This document shows, piece after piece, positions 8,415-17,585 of a stretch of DNA of 64,000 nt. Every line of letters starts with the position of its first letter. Within the stretch, counting starts at the first letter, position 1. Origin of the DNA: a virus; the IMG/VR virus record IMGVR_UViG_3300037258_000125, positions 1-64,000 of that record; one strand, 5' to 3'. The notes under the pieces are model-generated. The model had not been told where the DNA came from. It was given only the letters and a program-made list of their open reading frames with translations, and did no database searches. The translations under genes and the position numbers were made by a program.

Positions 8415-11400
8415 CGAAACACATTCCTAATCTCCGGGGTAAGATGCTTAACTCCGCAGCAATGCGTGGTAGGCTGGGTGGTGGGGCCAGTACCCATACT
8501 GCCGTCGAAGCTCCTGATAGTATCGCAACACTATCATACCTCCGCGTGATTGATCTCATCTGTGAAGGTCCTGTGAAGGCTGTTCTTAAAGATGGTCTCC
8601 AGTCACTCTATCTGAATAACGTACCTATCACTAATGAGCCTGATGGTACCCAAAACATTCTGGGATTAGCTGCTGAAACTCGTCCTGGCAATCCTTCGCA
8701 GACACCTCTAACAGGGTTTCCGGATACCGAAACGCTAATCAACGTCAACGCTCAAGTGCGTTACGGCGTACCAATCATTACCACTGCAGAGGATCCTCTC
8801 GCAACCAAGGTACGTTTCGCTATTACAATTCCCGCGCTGCTATATACGGATCCAGATTCAGGTGATACAAACGGTACATCTGTTGATCTGTCCTTAGACG
8901 TTCAAGCTGCAGGTAGTGATTGGATCTTGAATCCAATCACAATTTCAGGTAAGACACGAGGCCAACAGATCTTAACGTATGAGATCGCGCTCCCGCCTTC
9001 TACTTCAGGGATCTGGAATCTTCGTGTCCAACGGCTCACGCTTGACAATATCTTAACCAACGTCGCTAACGATACATATTTTACGGCATTCGTAACGCTC
9101 GATGAGTTTCTATTCCAATACAACAATCGAGCGCTGTGTGGTATACAGGTCGATTCATACGCTGTTGGTGGGCAGAACCCAGTTCGTGCGTTCTTGGGTG
9201 ACTGGCGCATCATCAATATCCCATCCAACTATAATTCTGTTACTCGAACGTATTCTGGGATATGGGATGGTACATACATCCAGGATTGGACTAATAACCC
9301 TGTATGGGTTCTGAACGATATTATCACTGACAGGCGCGTCGGGCTCGGTAGATACGTTGGAGCGTTCGTCCCAGATAAGTGGAACCTATACCAGATTGCT
9401 CAGTACTGCGATGAGCTCGTCCCAGATGGTTTCGGTGGTACTGAACCCCGTTATACCTTCAATGGTAGCGTAGTCAATAACGTATCTACCCGTGAAGATG
9501 CTATGAAAGTTATCCAGGCAGTCGCTGGTACTTTTAATGGCAACGTATATTGGGGCGCTAATACAGTTCACATCTGGGCTGATATTCCCACAGACTCTTC
9601 TAAGCTTATTACACCTGCTAATATCGTTGGTGGTAAGTTTAGCTATTCAGGCACCTCTGCAAAAGCCCAACATACTGTCGCTTTGGTGTCATGGCGTAAT
9701 CCGGCTAACTTCTATATCACCGAGATCGAGGTGGTAACTAATAATGCTGCACTATATCGCCTTGGCTGGAGAGAGATCAACGTCACACTCCCCGGCATTA
9801 CGTCTCGAAGTCTTGCTCGACGTCTCGGTAATTGGGTTCTCGATACTGAGCAAGGAGCTCCCGGGTTCCCTCCAGAAACAGTTACGTATACAGCAGGTCT
9901 TGATAATGCTGACGCAGTGCCTGGAGAAGTTATCAATATCGGTGATCCGACAAAGCGTGCTTTCCGGGGAGAGGGTCGCTTAAAGTCTGTCACACCAAAT
10001 CAGGTTACGCTCGATGCTCCCTTTACGTTCCTTACAGGCGTAACATATCAATTAGCACTAACACTAGCTGATGGTACGATATTCCTTGGGACTGTGACAA
10101 ATAGTCCTGGTAAGACGGATATCGTATCGTTCCAGGAAACTTTCCCTAGTGGTAATCTTCCACTAACGGGTAGCGTATGGGTTATGCGTTGCTCTAATGC
10201 TGAGCCCAGACAATTCCGTATCATTTCCAACAAAGAGAACGACAAACACCAATTCGAGATCACTGGTCTTCTTTACGATCCGACAAAGTATGCTCGCATC
10301 GAACAGGGCATTAACTTCGTTGCTCCCTCATTTACTGCGTTTCCTAGTGGGCCAATTTTACCGCCATCTTCGATTGTAGTGAACGAGAGTCTAGTGCTCG
10401 CGGGTGGTGTGACTATTAGATCACTTGCTGAAGTTGCATGGTCTTCATCCGCTGACCCAAGAGTACTACAATACGAGTTCCAGATCGGACAAGATGCATC
10501 GGGATATGGTCCTGGGAGTATTTTAACATCTACTTCCTACTCTGTGTATGATATCTCTCCTGGTACATACAACATACGAGTCCGTTCGATTACGGCTCTT
10601 GGGCAGACGTCTGTATGGGTAACAACAGTAGTTACATTATTAGGTCAGTTTGAAGCGCCAGCTGACGTGACTAACTTTAACGTATCCATCTCTGGAGATA
10701 CGTCATCGTTTACTTGGGATCCATCTCCGACATTAAACTTTGACCATTTCCAGATTAGGTATAGCACACAGGAAACTGGTGTAACTTGGGGCGGAGCTCA
10801 AGTCATCGCTGACAATATAACCAGCGAAAATATCCAACTCCCGACATCTTCGGGAACTTATCTGATCAAAGCTGTTACTACGAAGAGCGTTGAAAGTGTC
10901 GACGCTACTGCAATCGTAACAGACGTTGATCCTGGGACTCTCCTTAACGTCGTATCGACACTAGTTGAAAGTCCTACATTCTCTGGTACTAAGACTAATA
11001 CTGTCGTTGAGAGTTCTGACCTTAGATTGTCAGGACTCACGACAATGCATGATTGGCCCTCCCTTGCATTAGTCGCTCGGCTCTCAACTTCGATTGGTGT
11101 AGTCACATACGGGAAATATCTATTCTCGAACTATATCGATTGCGGTGCTGTGATGACGTTCAAGCTCACCTTTGACCTTCGTGTCAGTGGTGAAGTCCAA
11201 TCGTACTTCTTAAGCCAGTGGGCTACTCTACATAGTGTGCACGATCTAGACGGAGGTACATTAGGTGGATGGTCTGCTGTGTTATCATATCGGACAACGA
11301 ACGATAACCCTTCGGGATCTCCTACTTGGGGTCCATGGCTACCTCTAACGACCTCTGATGTTCAAGCGCGGGCTGTTGAGTTCATGTTGGAGCTATACTC

Positions 11401-11701
11401 TGACGATGGATTCGTATCACCAAGCGTATCATATCTATCAGCGACTGTAAGTGCCCCTGACCGGTTCGAATCGCAAACTAATGTATCATCAAGTGGTGGA
11501 GCGAAGGTGATTACATTCACTAACGCTTTCCAGACCTTGGGCGGCGTGGCGGTTGCAGGATTAAATATGACTTCGGGTGATTATTACACGATCACTAGTA
11601 AGTCAACAACAGGGTTCACGATTGAGTTCTTCAATAGCTCCGGCACACCAATCACAAGGAACTTTGATTGGATTGCTCGTGGCTTTGGTCAGATCACTTA
11701 A
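8411..11701 (+). CDS. Tail tip attachment protein (lambda gpJ-like host-specificity protein)
   Basis: The 1096-residue product starts in an ATGA overlap with the I-like gene. The N-terminal 600 residues follow the gpJ core: early SYLRVIDLICEGPVKAV, then SRALCGIQVDSYAV-type segments, NPVWVLNDIITDRRVGLG, and a ring-forming region around residues 380-560 with GLDNADAVPGEVINIGDP. Two fibronectin-III-like strands-rich domains follow (about 640-830). The last 200 residues are Ser/Thr-rich and unlike the core, which is typical for the receptor-facing end. It forms the central tip below the tape measure. Confidence 0.92.
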   Translation: MTKHIPNLRGKMLNSAAMRGRLGGGASTHTAVEAPDSIATLSYLRVIDLICEGPVKAVLKDGLQSLYLNNVPITNEPDGTQNILGLAAETRPGNPSQTPLTGFPDTETLINVNAQVRYGVPIITTAEDPLATKVRFAITIPALLYTDPDSGDTNGTSVDLSLDVQAAGSDWILNPITISGKTRGQQILTYEIALPPSTSGIWNLRVQRLTLDNILTNVANDTYFTAFVTLDEFLFQYNNRALCGIQVDSYAVGGQNPVRAFLGDWRIINIPSNYNSVTRTYSGIWDGTYIQDWTNNPVWVLNDIITDRRVGLGRYVGAFVPDKWNLYQIAQYCDELVPDGFGGTEPRYTFNGSVVNNVSTREDAMKVIQAVAGTFNGNVYWGANTVHIWADIPTDSSKLITPANIVGGKFSYSGTSAKAQHTVALVSWRNPANFYITEIEVVTNNAALYRLGWREINVTLPGITSRSLARRLGNWVLDTEQGAPGFPPETVTYTAGLDNADAVPGEVINIGDPTKRAFRGEGRLKSVTPNQVTLDAPFTFLTGVTYQLALTLADGTIFLGTVTNSPGKTDIVSFQETFPSGNLPLTGSVWVMRCSNAEPRQFRIISNKENDKHQFEITGLLYDPTKYARIEQGINFVAPSFTAFPSGPILPPSSIVVNESLVLAGGVTIRSLAEVAWSSSADPRVLQYEFQIGQDASGYGPGSILTSTSYSVYDISPGTYNIRVRSITALGQTSVWVTTVVTLLGQFEAPADVTNFNVSISGDTSSFTWDPSPTLNFDHFQIRYSTQETGVTWGGAQVIADNITSENIQLPTSSGTYLIKAVTTKSVESVDATAIVTDVDPGTLLNVVSTLVESPTFSGTKTNTVVESSDLRLSGLTTMHDWPSLALVARLSTSIGVVTYGKYLFSNYIDCGAVMTFKLTFDLRVSGEVQSYFLSQWATLHSVHDLDGGTLGGWSAVLSYRTTNDNPSGSPTWGPWLPLTTSDVQARAVEFMLELYSDDGFVSPSVSYLSATVSAPDRFESQTNVSSSGGAKVITFTNAFQTLGGVAVAGLNMTSGDYYTITSKSTTGFTIEFFNSSGTPITRNFDWIARGFGQIT

Positions 11702-11731
11702 CAGTTAACAAATAACTCGGGAGAGCACACA

Positions 11732-13615
11732 ATGAGTCAAGTAGTTACCACTGCAATGGATCCTACTGTAACGTCAGGGGATCAGCTCGCTACTGATTGG
11801 AACGCGCTAGTCGATGCGCTCCTATCTTTGCATAGCGGAGCGTCACGTCCATCATATGCTCAAGCAGGTCTCTTCTGGCGTGATACTTCAGGAGGTGCTA
11901 CCGCAAACCTGCTAAAGTTCTACGATGGTGCGAACGACATTGTTCTTGCCACAATCAACTTGTCGACGCATACTATTTCGATTCCTCTCGCCGTTGGTGG
12001 TACGGGCGGTAACGATGCAGCATCGGCTCGTACAGCTCTCGGCTTGGGAGCTCTTGCTACACTTGCAGCAGTTGGTACCACCCAAATCACTGACGCATCC
12101 GTCACAAACGCAAAGTTGGCAGGATCTATCGCACTATCCAAACTTGCGGCTGATGCGACTAACCTTGGTAAGTTCATCCGGTATAACCCAATTACCGGAG
12201 CTGCTGAAGCTGCGGTCCCTGGTGCAGATACCTCAAAGCTCGTTCAGGCATTTCCGACACGTAGTGGTGGACGTGGTCCGTATTCACTGTGTCCTGCGTT
12301 TCTAATGCAGGATGGTTCAATTCGTATCTTCGGTGCGGCGGGGCTCCTTGGGAACCAAGATCAGGGTGGTCAGCATGTATATCATCCCGTTCCTGCCGCT
12401 ATCGACGGATTCTCTGGCAAGACTGTTGCGAAGATCTATATCGCCGGGAGCTCTGGTTATGTACTCACGACAGATGGCAACGTCTTCGCGTGGGGCAATA
12501 ATAGCAATGGCCAACTCGGACTTGGTGATACTACTAACCGATCTATCGCTACACTCATTTCATACTTCTCTTCTAATTCTATCACGGTCAACGATATCAT
12601 CCTACCGCAGGGCCCTGATAGTAATCAATCAAGTGCATTCTTCCTTACGTCTACAGGTGCGATATATGCCTGCGGATACAATAACGCAGGACAACTCGGT
12701 GATACGTCCACAACAGATCGATCTACGCCCGTTCGTTGCGGTACACTATCAAGTATGATTGGTGCGTCTTGCTCCAACCCCTCGTCTATGCATGTGTACG
12801 CTTGGGATGCTTCTGGTAATCTGTACGCTTGGGGTTATAACGCCGACGGTCAATTAGGTGATGGTACCACCACCAATCGATCCGCACCTGTACTCATTAC
12901 AGGCATGCCAAATACTGCACAAGCCCAAGCGACAGCGAACTATGATGGAGCTTCGCACCACGGTTCAGGTATTGTAATGAATACCTCTGGAGCCGTATTT
13001 GGTACCGGATATAATGGGTACGGTCAGCTTGGTGTGAATGACACATCGAACCGAAGTGCTTGGACAGCTGCGTCTACAGCTGGTGGAGCTCTTCCTGCTG
13101 CGGTAGAAGTATTTGCGGTCGGCGGAGGTATCGGGAGTCACTTCTTTAGAGATGGTAGTGGCAACATTTACGGCGCAGGTAACAACGCAGCTGGTCAGCT
13201 CGGTGATACTACTACTACCAATCGGTCACTATTCACTAAGATCACGGCCATCACTGGAATTGTCAAGCTGGCGTGTATTGGGTACAGTTACAATGGTGTC
13301 GCGACATCAATGGCTGCTCTTACATCGGGCGGTGTACTCTATACTTGGGGATATAACGCTCAAGGGCAGCTAGGCTTAAATTCCACAACGAACGTCTTAA
13401 CGCCAACTATCCCCGATATTCCTCAGGGGCTTGCAGGTGATACTATCCTCGATGTCATGGGGTTCGGTAGAAACGGAAGCGGCCAGTTCATCGCACTGCT
13501 TCTGACATCAGGACGCGTTCTTGCATCTGGTGCTCTTACGACTGTCGGTCCCGCTACTCGTGTGTATCCGAATACTACACAGAATAATCGGCTGATGCCT
13601 ATGATCTTTGCTTAG
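11732..13615 (+). CDS. RCC1-repeat tail fibre or receptor-binding protein
   Basis: The 627-residue protein has an N-terminal phage-fibre region (residues about 1-165; APGD-like anchor, GGTGGNDAASARTALGLG and TDASVTNAKL motifs common in tail fibres). From about residue 185 to the end it is built of RCC1 (regulator of chromosome condensation) repeats: AWGNNSNGQLGLGD, GYNNAGQLGD, AWGYNADGQLGDGT, GYNGYGQLGVND, GAGNNAAGQLGD and WGYNAQGQLGL. RCC1 repeats fold into a beta-propeller. Directly after J, this is the best candidate for the receptor-binding side fibre. Start has a GGGAGA ribosome site. Confidence 0.85.
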   Translation: MSQVVTTAMDPTVTSGDQLATDWNALVDALLSLHSGASRPSYAQAGLFWRDTSGGATANLLKFYDGANDIVLATINLSTHTISIPLAVGGTGGNDAASARTALGLGALATLAAVGTTQITDASVTNAKLAGSIALSKLAADATNLGKFIRYNPITGAAEAAVPGADTSKLVQAFPTRSGGRGPYSLCPAFLMQDGSIRIFGAAGLLGNQDQGGQHVYHPVPAAIDGFSGKTVAKIYIAGSSGYVLTTDGNVFAWGNNSNGQLGLGDTTNRSIATLISYFSSNSITVNDIILPQGPDSNQSSAFFLTSTGAIYACGYNNAGQLGDTSTTDRSTPVRCGTLSSMIGASCSNPSSMHVYAWDASGNLYAWGYNADGQLGDGTTTNRSAPVLITGMPNTAQAQATANYDGASHHGSGIVMNTSGAVFGTGYNGYGQLGVNDTSNRSAWTAASTAGGALPAAVEVFAVGGGIGSHFFRDGSGNIYGAGNNAAGQLGDTTTTNRSLFTKITAITGIVKLACIGYSYNGVATSMAALTSGGVLYTWGYNAQGQLGLNSTTNVLTPTIPDIPQGLAGDTILDVMGFGRNGSGQFIALLLTSGRVLASGALTTVGPATRVYPNTTQNNRLMPMIFA

Positions 13616-13639
13616 TACTTCTTAACTCGGGAGGCTACA

Positions 13640-14470
13640 ATGCAAGTTGACTATAACTTCGTGATGAAGAGCAATATCCTTCTCTCTGAAGGGAAATATT
13701 GCTGGGACGCTGGTGATCCAGGAGGTCCTACGAACTTCGGGATCACATGTTACGATCTTGCAGCTCATCGTGGGCTGAAGATGGATTCGATGGCGAAGTG
13801 GGCTCCGATTGTCAAAGCAATGACTGTCGATGAAGCTCTGGATATCTATGCAACCAAGTATGCAGTCAAGTGCCGTTTCAACGACCTCGCTTCGGGAGTT
13901 GATTACACAGTCTTGGACTATGGAATCAATTCAGGCGTCGCGCGTCCCCCACTCGTCCTATCCAAGTTGCTTGGGCTTCCTGCTTCAACTGTCATGACGG
14001 ACCAAATTGTCCTCAAGACACGCCAAGTCGATCCAAAGCAGCTCATCGCATCTGTTAATGCTGAACGTCTTCACTTCATGCACCAGATTCGTGGCGGTGA
14101 TGCTTGGACTCGCTTCGGTAAAGGTTGGGGAGACCGTGTGAACCATGTGATCACAGTATCTGATCACCTCGTGGACCAGAACGGCGTTCCTCAACCACAA
14201 CTGTTACCTCAGGCTCCGCCAAGCGTGGGTAAGGCCATCCACGTCGCTGATCCTGCTGTGAAGGATAACCTGATAAAGGGTACTGGCGGAGCTACCGTCG
14301 GTTCTCAGGGACTACACCACTTCCTGACTCCGTCGCAAGTGATTGCGATAACGGCAGGCGTGGTAATAGTAGGTGTGGGCGCCATTGCCTTACACTCATA
14401 CCTCGCACATCGGAAGAACAACACAGTTGTGTTACCTCCTGGTGTGACTCCGCTCCTTAAGGCAGCTTAA
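13640..14470 (+). CDS. Endolysin, GH108-type muramidase with C-terminal membrane segment
   Basis: The 276-residue product begins with the GH108 (N-acetylmuramidase, DUF847) signature: Glu in SEGKYCWDAGDPGGPTNFGI is the expected catalytic acid, followed by DALDIYATKYAVK and the LDYGINSGVAR segment of the PG_binding_3-like half. It would cut the glycan strand of peptidoglycan at lysis. A hydrophobic helix near residues 228-250 (VIAITAGVVIVGVGAIAL) and a basic tail anchor the C-terminus, which is unusual, as GH108 endolysins with anchors more often have it at the N-terminus. Strong GGGAGG site at the start. Confidence 0.85.
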   Translation: MQVDYNFVMKSNILLSEGKYCWDAGDPGGPTNFGITCYDLAAHRGLKMDSMAKWAPIVKAMTVDEALDIYATKYAVKCRFNDLASGVDYTVLDYGINSGVARPPLVLSKLLGLPASTVMTDQIVLKTRQVDPKQLIASVNAERLHFMHQIRGGDAWTRFGKGWGDRVNHVITVSDHLVDQNGVPQPQLLPQAPPSVGKAIHVADPAVKDNLIKGTGGATVGSQGLHHFLTPSQVIAITAGVVIVGVGAIALHSYLAHRKNNTVVLPPGVTPLLKAA

Positions 14471-14483
14471 CTGGGAGGCCTCT

Positions 14484-14780
14484 ATGTTAGAGACCACGTC
14501 TCTACTCGTCATCGGAGCACTTGTCGTCGGTGTGATCCTTGGCATCTGGTTGCGTAACCATATGTCGAGTGTTGCGAGCGCTGAAGCTCGTGCGACAACC
14601 CTACCTTCAAGTGACGTCGTTGCTCTGAACTCTCGGCTCGATGGTCTCGGGACGAATCTTCAGAACGTCATCAACAAGCTCAACGCTCCAGTTGCAGGTG
14701 CACTCATTTCTCCTGCTACTCCTGCGGTGGTCGTTACTCCTACTCCTGCAGCACCTGTGGTCCCGCCACCGGCAGCGTAA
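14484..14780 (+). CDS. Small membrane protein of the lysis cluster
   Basis: A 98-residue protein with one clear membrane helix (residues about 6-24, LLVIGALVVGVILGIWL), a short coiled-coil-like stretch (SRLDGLGTNLQNVINKL) and a Pro/Ala/Val tail. It follows the endolysin with a GGGAGG ribosome site. Single-helix plus coiled coil plus Pro-rich tail could fit an inner-membrane spanin or lysis regulator, but I see no lipobox partner gene, so this is only a suggestion. Confidence 0.65.
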   Translation: MLETTSLLVIGALVVGVILGIWLRNHMSSVASAEARATTLPSSDVVALNSRLDGLGTNLQNVINKLNAPVAGALISPATPAVVVTPTPAAPVVPPPAA

Positions 14781-14793
14781 GCTTACAATAACA

Positions 14794-14814
14794 GTGGGGA
14801 GCTAGTCTCCCCAC
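14794..14814 (+). terminator. Hairpin between lysis genes, no U-tract
   Basis: GTGGGGAG, loop CTAGT, CTCCCCAC form a perfect 8-bp stem between the two small membrane genes. No run of T follows, so it may be a weak terminator, an RNA-stability element or an attenuator in the lysis operon. Confidence 0.45.
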
Positions 14815-14846
14815 ACTTCCATCTCAACCTTATTCGGGAGGCTAAT

Positions 14847-15224
14847 TTGACACAAGCTCATCGAATCGCTGAACTGATCGCTGTACTCGTTGCGATTCTC
14901 GCCGTGTACTACATTTGGGTGCGTCCGTATCTCAAGTCGCTCCCTGCACTCAATGATCTCTGGACTTTCGAACACGGGTACTGGGGAGCATTCAAAGCAT
15001 GGCTCGACGGTCGTAAGACTGTTCTCGTAGGTCTATGGGGAACAGTCATCGCCTTCGCTCCAGACTTTCTCCAACAGGCATCTGGGTTCGATCTGAAGAC
15101 CCTTCTCGGGCTTCCTGATCAATGGGCTGCTTGGGTTACTGCTTTCATTCCTGTCATCATGCTAGTCATGAGGACAAAAGCTACAGCTAAGACTGTAGAA
15201 CAGCCGACCCAAGGAGGTACGTGA
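14847..15224 (+). CDS. Membrane protein of the lysis cluster, possible holin
   Basis: The 125-residue product uses a TTG start placed after a GGGAGG site. It has an N-terminal membrane helix (residues about 8-27, ELIAVLVAILAVYYIWV), a central moderately hydrophobic segment (TVLVGLWGTVIAFAP) and a third near residue 97-110 (WVTAFIPVIMLVM). The KAWLDGRKT segment before the second helix is common in small phage membrane proteins of lysis clusters. Together with the next gene it is a holin or antiholin candidate. The end overlaps the next gene by 4 bases (GTGATG context). Confidence 0.65.
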   Translation: MTQAHRIAELIAVLVAILAVYYIWVRPYLKSLPALNDLWTFEHGYWGAFKAWLDGRKTVLVGLWGTVIAFAPDFLQQASGFDLKTLLGLPDQWAAWVTAFIPVIMLVMRTKATAKTVEQPTQGGT

Positions 15225-15682
15225 TGATATCCTTCCTGCTAGGACTAGTCGGTTTCATTCCGGGGCTAATGACTCTGGTCTCGACCATTACCACTAAAGC
15301 CTTCGACATGAAGGTGAACTTGGTAAAGGCTCGTATTGGTGGTGATACCGCCGCTGCTAAAGCTTTGGTGACTGCATCAGCTACAGCCGAACATGAATCT
15401 AGTGCTCGGTTCACTGCCTTACTAGATCATCCGCTAACAATGTGGTTGATTGTAGCATTCGCAACACCACTCGCCTTGTTCGTATGGAAAGTGGTTGTCG
15501 TAGACATTATCATTGGGCCAGGATGTATCTGGTTCACTCATGCATGCTGGGTTGGATCTACAGATCCAATCAAAGGCCAAGTTGCTGATTGGGCTACAAG
15601 CATCATCTACTGCTTGTTCGGATCGTCATCTGTTCTCGCTGCCGGTAAGATGTACTTCGGGAGGGATAAAACCGGCGAGTGA
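15221..15682 (+). CDS. Holin-like membrane protein
   Basis: A 153-residue protein with membrane segments at about residues 4-24, 72-95 and 118-140. The arrangement, with an EHES motif before the second helix and a WATSIIYCLFGSSSVLAAGKMYFGR ending split by a loop, resembles the three-helix holin family described for phage and gene-transfer-agent release, in which a similar 'FGR' ending occurs. It closes the rightward lysis cluster and is followed by a terminator. A role in making the inner-membrane lesion for the GH108 endolysin is inferred. Confidence 0.65.
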   Translation: MMISFLLGLVGFIPGLMTLVSTITTKAFDMKVNLVKARIGGDTAAAKALVTASATAEHESSARFTALLDHPLTMWLIVAFATPLALFVWKVVVVDIIIGPGCIWFTHACWVGSTDPIKGQVADWATSIIYCLFGSSSVLAAGKMYFGRDKTGE

Positions 15683-15718
15683 GTTAGGCTGGGCCAGTAA
15701 GACGTTCTGGCTTGGTCG

Positions 15719-15768
15719 GCGGAGAGGGAGTTGTGCCTCCCGGGGCTATCCCTCTCCGCTTTATCTCT
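15719..15768 (+). terminator. Rho-independent terminator of the tail/lysis transcript
   Basis: An 11-bp perfect stem GCGGAGAGGGA / TCCCTCTCCGC (15719-15729 and 15749-15759) with a 19-base loop is followed by TTTATCTCT on the plus strand. It lies exactly where the rightward cluster meets the ends of the leftward genes. On the minus strand the hairpin may also slow polymerase, but no T-run follows there. Confidence 0.8.
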
Positions 15769-15973
15769 CTAGCCTTGACCATATTAGGCCTATCGGGATT
15801 GTGACAGGCCAAGCAGTAATCAATATAGCTAAAACCAAATCGAAGAACCATCTTGGCCATTCTCGAACTGGCGGTACATTTGAATCGTCTAGCCGGTGAG
15901 CAAGAAATGCTACCATCATCACATAGGCGATGAACCAGAAATTTATGTACCCGAAGGATACTATGTCCTTCAT
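15761..15973 (-). CDS. Small two-helix membrane protein
   Basis: A 70-residue product with two hydrophobic helices (residues about 8-25 and 45-63, FFDLVLAILITAWPVTIPIGLIW) joined by a polar loop. Its start overlaps the stop of the dCTP deaminase-like gene (ATGA), so it is translationally coupled as the last gene of the leftward operon. Function unknown. Confidence 0.65.
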   Translation of the reverse strand: MKDIVSFGYINFWFIAYVMMVAFLAHRLDDSNVPPVREWPRWFFDLVLAILITAWPVTIPIGLIWSRLER

Positions 15974-16500
15974 TCGAATTTCGCTTCCTGCGGTCCAGCC
16001 TTCTGATCCTGGTACTTCCCTTCATAAGGCATTTCCGTAGGCTCATCCAGCTTATGAAAGATGATTTGAGCAATTCCTGTACCCTTAGGTACGTCAATTA
16101 TACCTTGCCCATGGAACCCAAGTTCCAGTGTAAGATATCCACACCAACCAGGTTCGATCACAGTGTTGTGGACACAGAGGCCTTTACGTATCCAGGTTGA
16201 CTTATCATGAACGATGCCACACCAATCGAGTGGCATATCAAATCGTTCAAGAGATGCTGCGAGCAGAAAGTCTTGTGACCACATCCTGATATCTTCCGAA
16301 ACCCTGATGTCGTATCCACAATGGGATAGTCCATAGGATACACCATTGAACTTGGTCTTCAATGCGAATGGTTCAATCATCCGATGGACGGGTGTGCTCA
16401 ACTGTGAAGGTCCCGTCTTATAATGGGACGAAACAGGTTCAGGATAATGGAACCCTCGAATGCATAACTTGTGAATTGTCTGTGCTGACGCTATCGTCAT
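15970..16500 (-). CDS. dcd: dCTP deaminase / dUTPase family protein
   Basis: The 176-residue product carries the trimeric dUTPase/dCTP deaminase fold signatures: SHCGYDIRVS (family SYDLR motif), HDKSTWIRKG (KSSxAR-type phosphate-binding motif), then VIEPGWCGYLTLELGF with the general-base Glu, and a late GIAQIIF strand. These favour dCTP deaminase over plain dUTPase. It would generate dUMP precursors and limit uracil misincorporation. The neighbours FolE and the class II ribonucleotide reductase make a nucleotide-supply cluster. It is coupled to both neighbours by ATGA overlaps. Confidence 0.88.
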   Translation of the reverse strand: MTIASAQTIHKLCIRGFHYPEPVSSHYKTGPSQLSTPVHRMIEPFALKTKFNGVSYGLSHCGYDIRVSEDIRMWSQDFLLAASLERFDMPLDWCGIVHDKSTWIRKGLCVHNTVIEPGWCGYLTLELGFHGQGIIDVPKGTGIAQIIFHKLDEPTEMPYEGKYQDQKAGPQEAKFE

Positions 16501-16733
16501 GGTTTCATCCTTCGATCTTCTGCCAACGCATCAACGAACCCGCATACGGCTAAGACACTGCCATATTTCGGGTCGTTAAGTACATCCCTAAAGAGCTTAC
16601 CCGTCTTATAGAGTTCTACACCATTACTGTAGAAATCAGGTCTATCGGGTAAGGGCGAGGAACTCTGCGCGAAGGGGAGCCTTGCGCATAAAGCGTCCCG
16701 ACATCTTCGAAGTAACTGTCTTAGAGTTCTCAT
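16497..16733 (-). CDS. Unknown 78-residue protein overlapping folE
   Basis: The frame begins at ATG 16733 behind a strong GAGGGGAG ribosome site and ends in an ATGA overlap with the dcd gene, so it is probably translated although its first 92 bases lie inside the 3' end of folE in another frame. The N-terminus is basic (about residues 1-20) and may be forced by the overlap; the C-terminal half (TGKLFRDVLNDPKYGSVL) looks like a normal helical domain. No family recognised. Confidence 0.6.
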   Translation of the reverse strand: MRTLRQLLRRCRDALCARLPFAQSSSPLPDRPDFYSNGVELYKTGKLFRDVLNDPKYGSVLAVCGFVDALAEDRRMKP

Positions 16734-17286
16734 CTTTAACTCCCCTCAAATGGACGCAGTAGTGGGTTGCTTGAATGACCACTGCGACGTCTGGTGTTCC
16801 AAGTATGAACTGAAGTGCTGCAGAGATCTGAGCTGTCAATCTCTCTTGCACCTGTGGACGGCGACTAAAGAAGTCGGTCACCCGATTGAATTTAGATAGC
16901 CCCAAAACTTTGGTCTTTGGGATATACGCAATATGCGCAGACCCAATAAACGGAACAAGATGATGCTCACACATCGACTTGACGGAGCATGATACAGCGA
17001 TCATCTCGTCGTACTTCATCTTGTTCTCGATCGTTGTCATCTTCGGAAAGTTGTCATAGTTCAATCCCCAGAAGACTTCCTGTGTGTACATCTTGGCGAC
17101 TCTCGCTGGTGTATCCTTGAGCGAGTCATCAGTCAAATCAAGCCCAAGCTGTTTCAATGCAGCTTCAATCTGCTTTTCAATGTTCCAAGCAGCTCCTGAT
17201 CTAGGGGTATTCATTGGTGTCTCAAGCCCCAGACGTTTAAGCTGGAGGTGTACACGCAATCCGAGCCCATTCTCTATCTTCGGCAT
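16642..17286 (-). CDS. folE: GTP cyclohydrolase I
   Basis: FolE converts GTP to 7,8-dihydroneopterin triphosphate, the first step of 7-deazaguanine synthesis. The product is 214 residues from ATG 17286, chosen because AAGGAAAGAGAAG precedes it; an ATG 30 bases upstream has no ribosome site. Key motifs are CEHHLVPFIGSAHIAYIP (zinc Cys and His), GLSKFNRVTDFFSRRPQVQE, and THYCVHLRGV with the second zinc Cys. Length fits the bacterial enzyme. Together with queD, queE and queC at 25.9-28.2 kb it supplies preQ0 for DNA modification; it lies in a separate operon part with dcd and nrdJ. Confidence 0.95.
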   Translation of the reverse strand: MPKIENGLGLRVHLQLKRLGLETPMNTPRSGAAWNIEKQIEAALKQLGLDLTDDSLKDTPARVAKMYTQEVFWGLNYDNFPKMTTIENKMKYDEMIAVSCSVKSMCEHHLVPFIGSAHIAYIPKTKVLGLSKFNRVTDFFSRRPQVQERLTAQISAALQFILGTPDVAVVIQATHYCVHLRGVKDENSKTVTSKMSGRFMRKAPLRAEFLALTR

Positions 17287-17446
17287 CTTCTCTTTCCTTT
17301 TTACGTCGCCTTGCATTTCGGCGGTTGATTTTAGCCCGTTCCGGATTTGCGTAGTACCAAGCGAGCGCCCTAGTACGGCGACTGGACACCAAGCGCTTAC
17401 GATGTTTAATCCACCAGGACTTGTAATATGATGTCCTATCTGGCAT
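17237..17446 (-). CDS. Small basic protein, unknown
   Basis: About 69 residues from ATG 17446 (an upstream GTG is possible). It is strongly basic with TSYYKSWWIKHRKRL and NPERAKINRRNARRRKK. Tyr/Trp/Lys helices of this kind form the N-terminal part of many small phage HNH proteins, but no HNH core follows, so it may be a remnant. It overlaps the folE start by about 50 bases and has no clear ribosome site. Confidence 0.45.
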   Translation of the reverse strand: MPDRTSYYKSWWIKHRKRLVSSRRTRALAWYYANPERAKINRRNARRRKKEREDAEDREWARIACTPPA

Positions 17447-17585
17447 AAGGGTGGGGCTCACTTAGACTGTAGCGTATGTACGCCGCTCTTGCCTTTGATA
17501 GAGATTGAACGCTACCCTGTTCTAGTTCAGGACGTTCCCTATCGCATTTGACCTGAGCTCATGCTGCCTAAGAGGCCCCATAACC

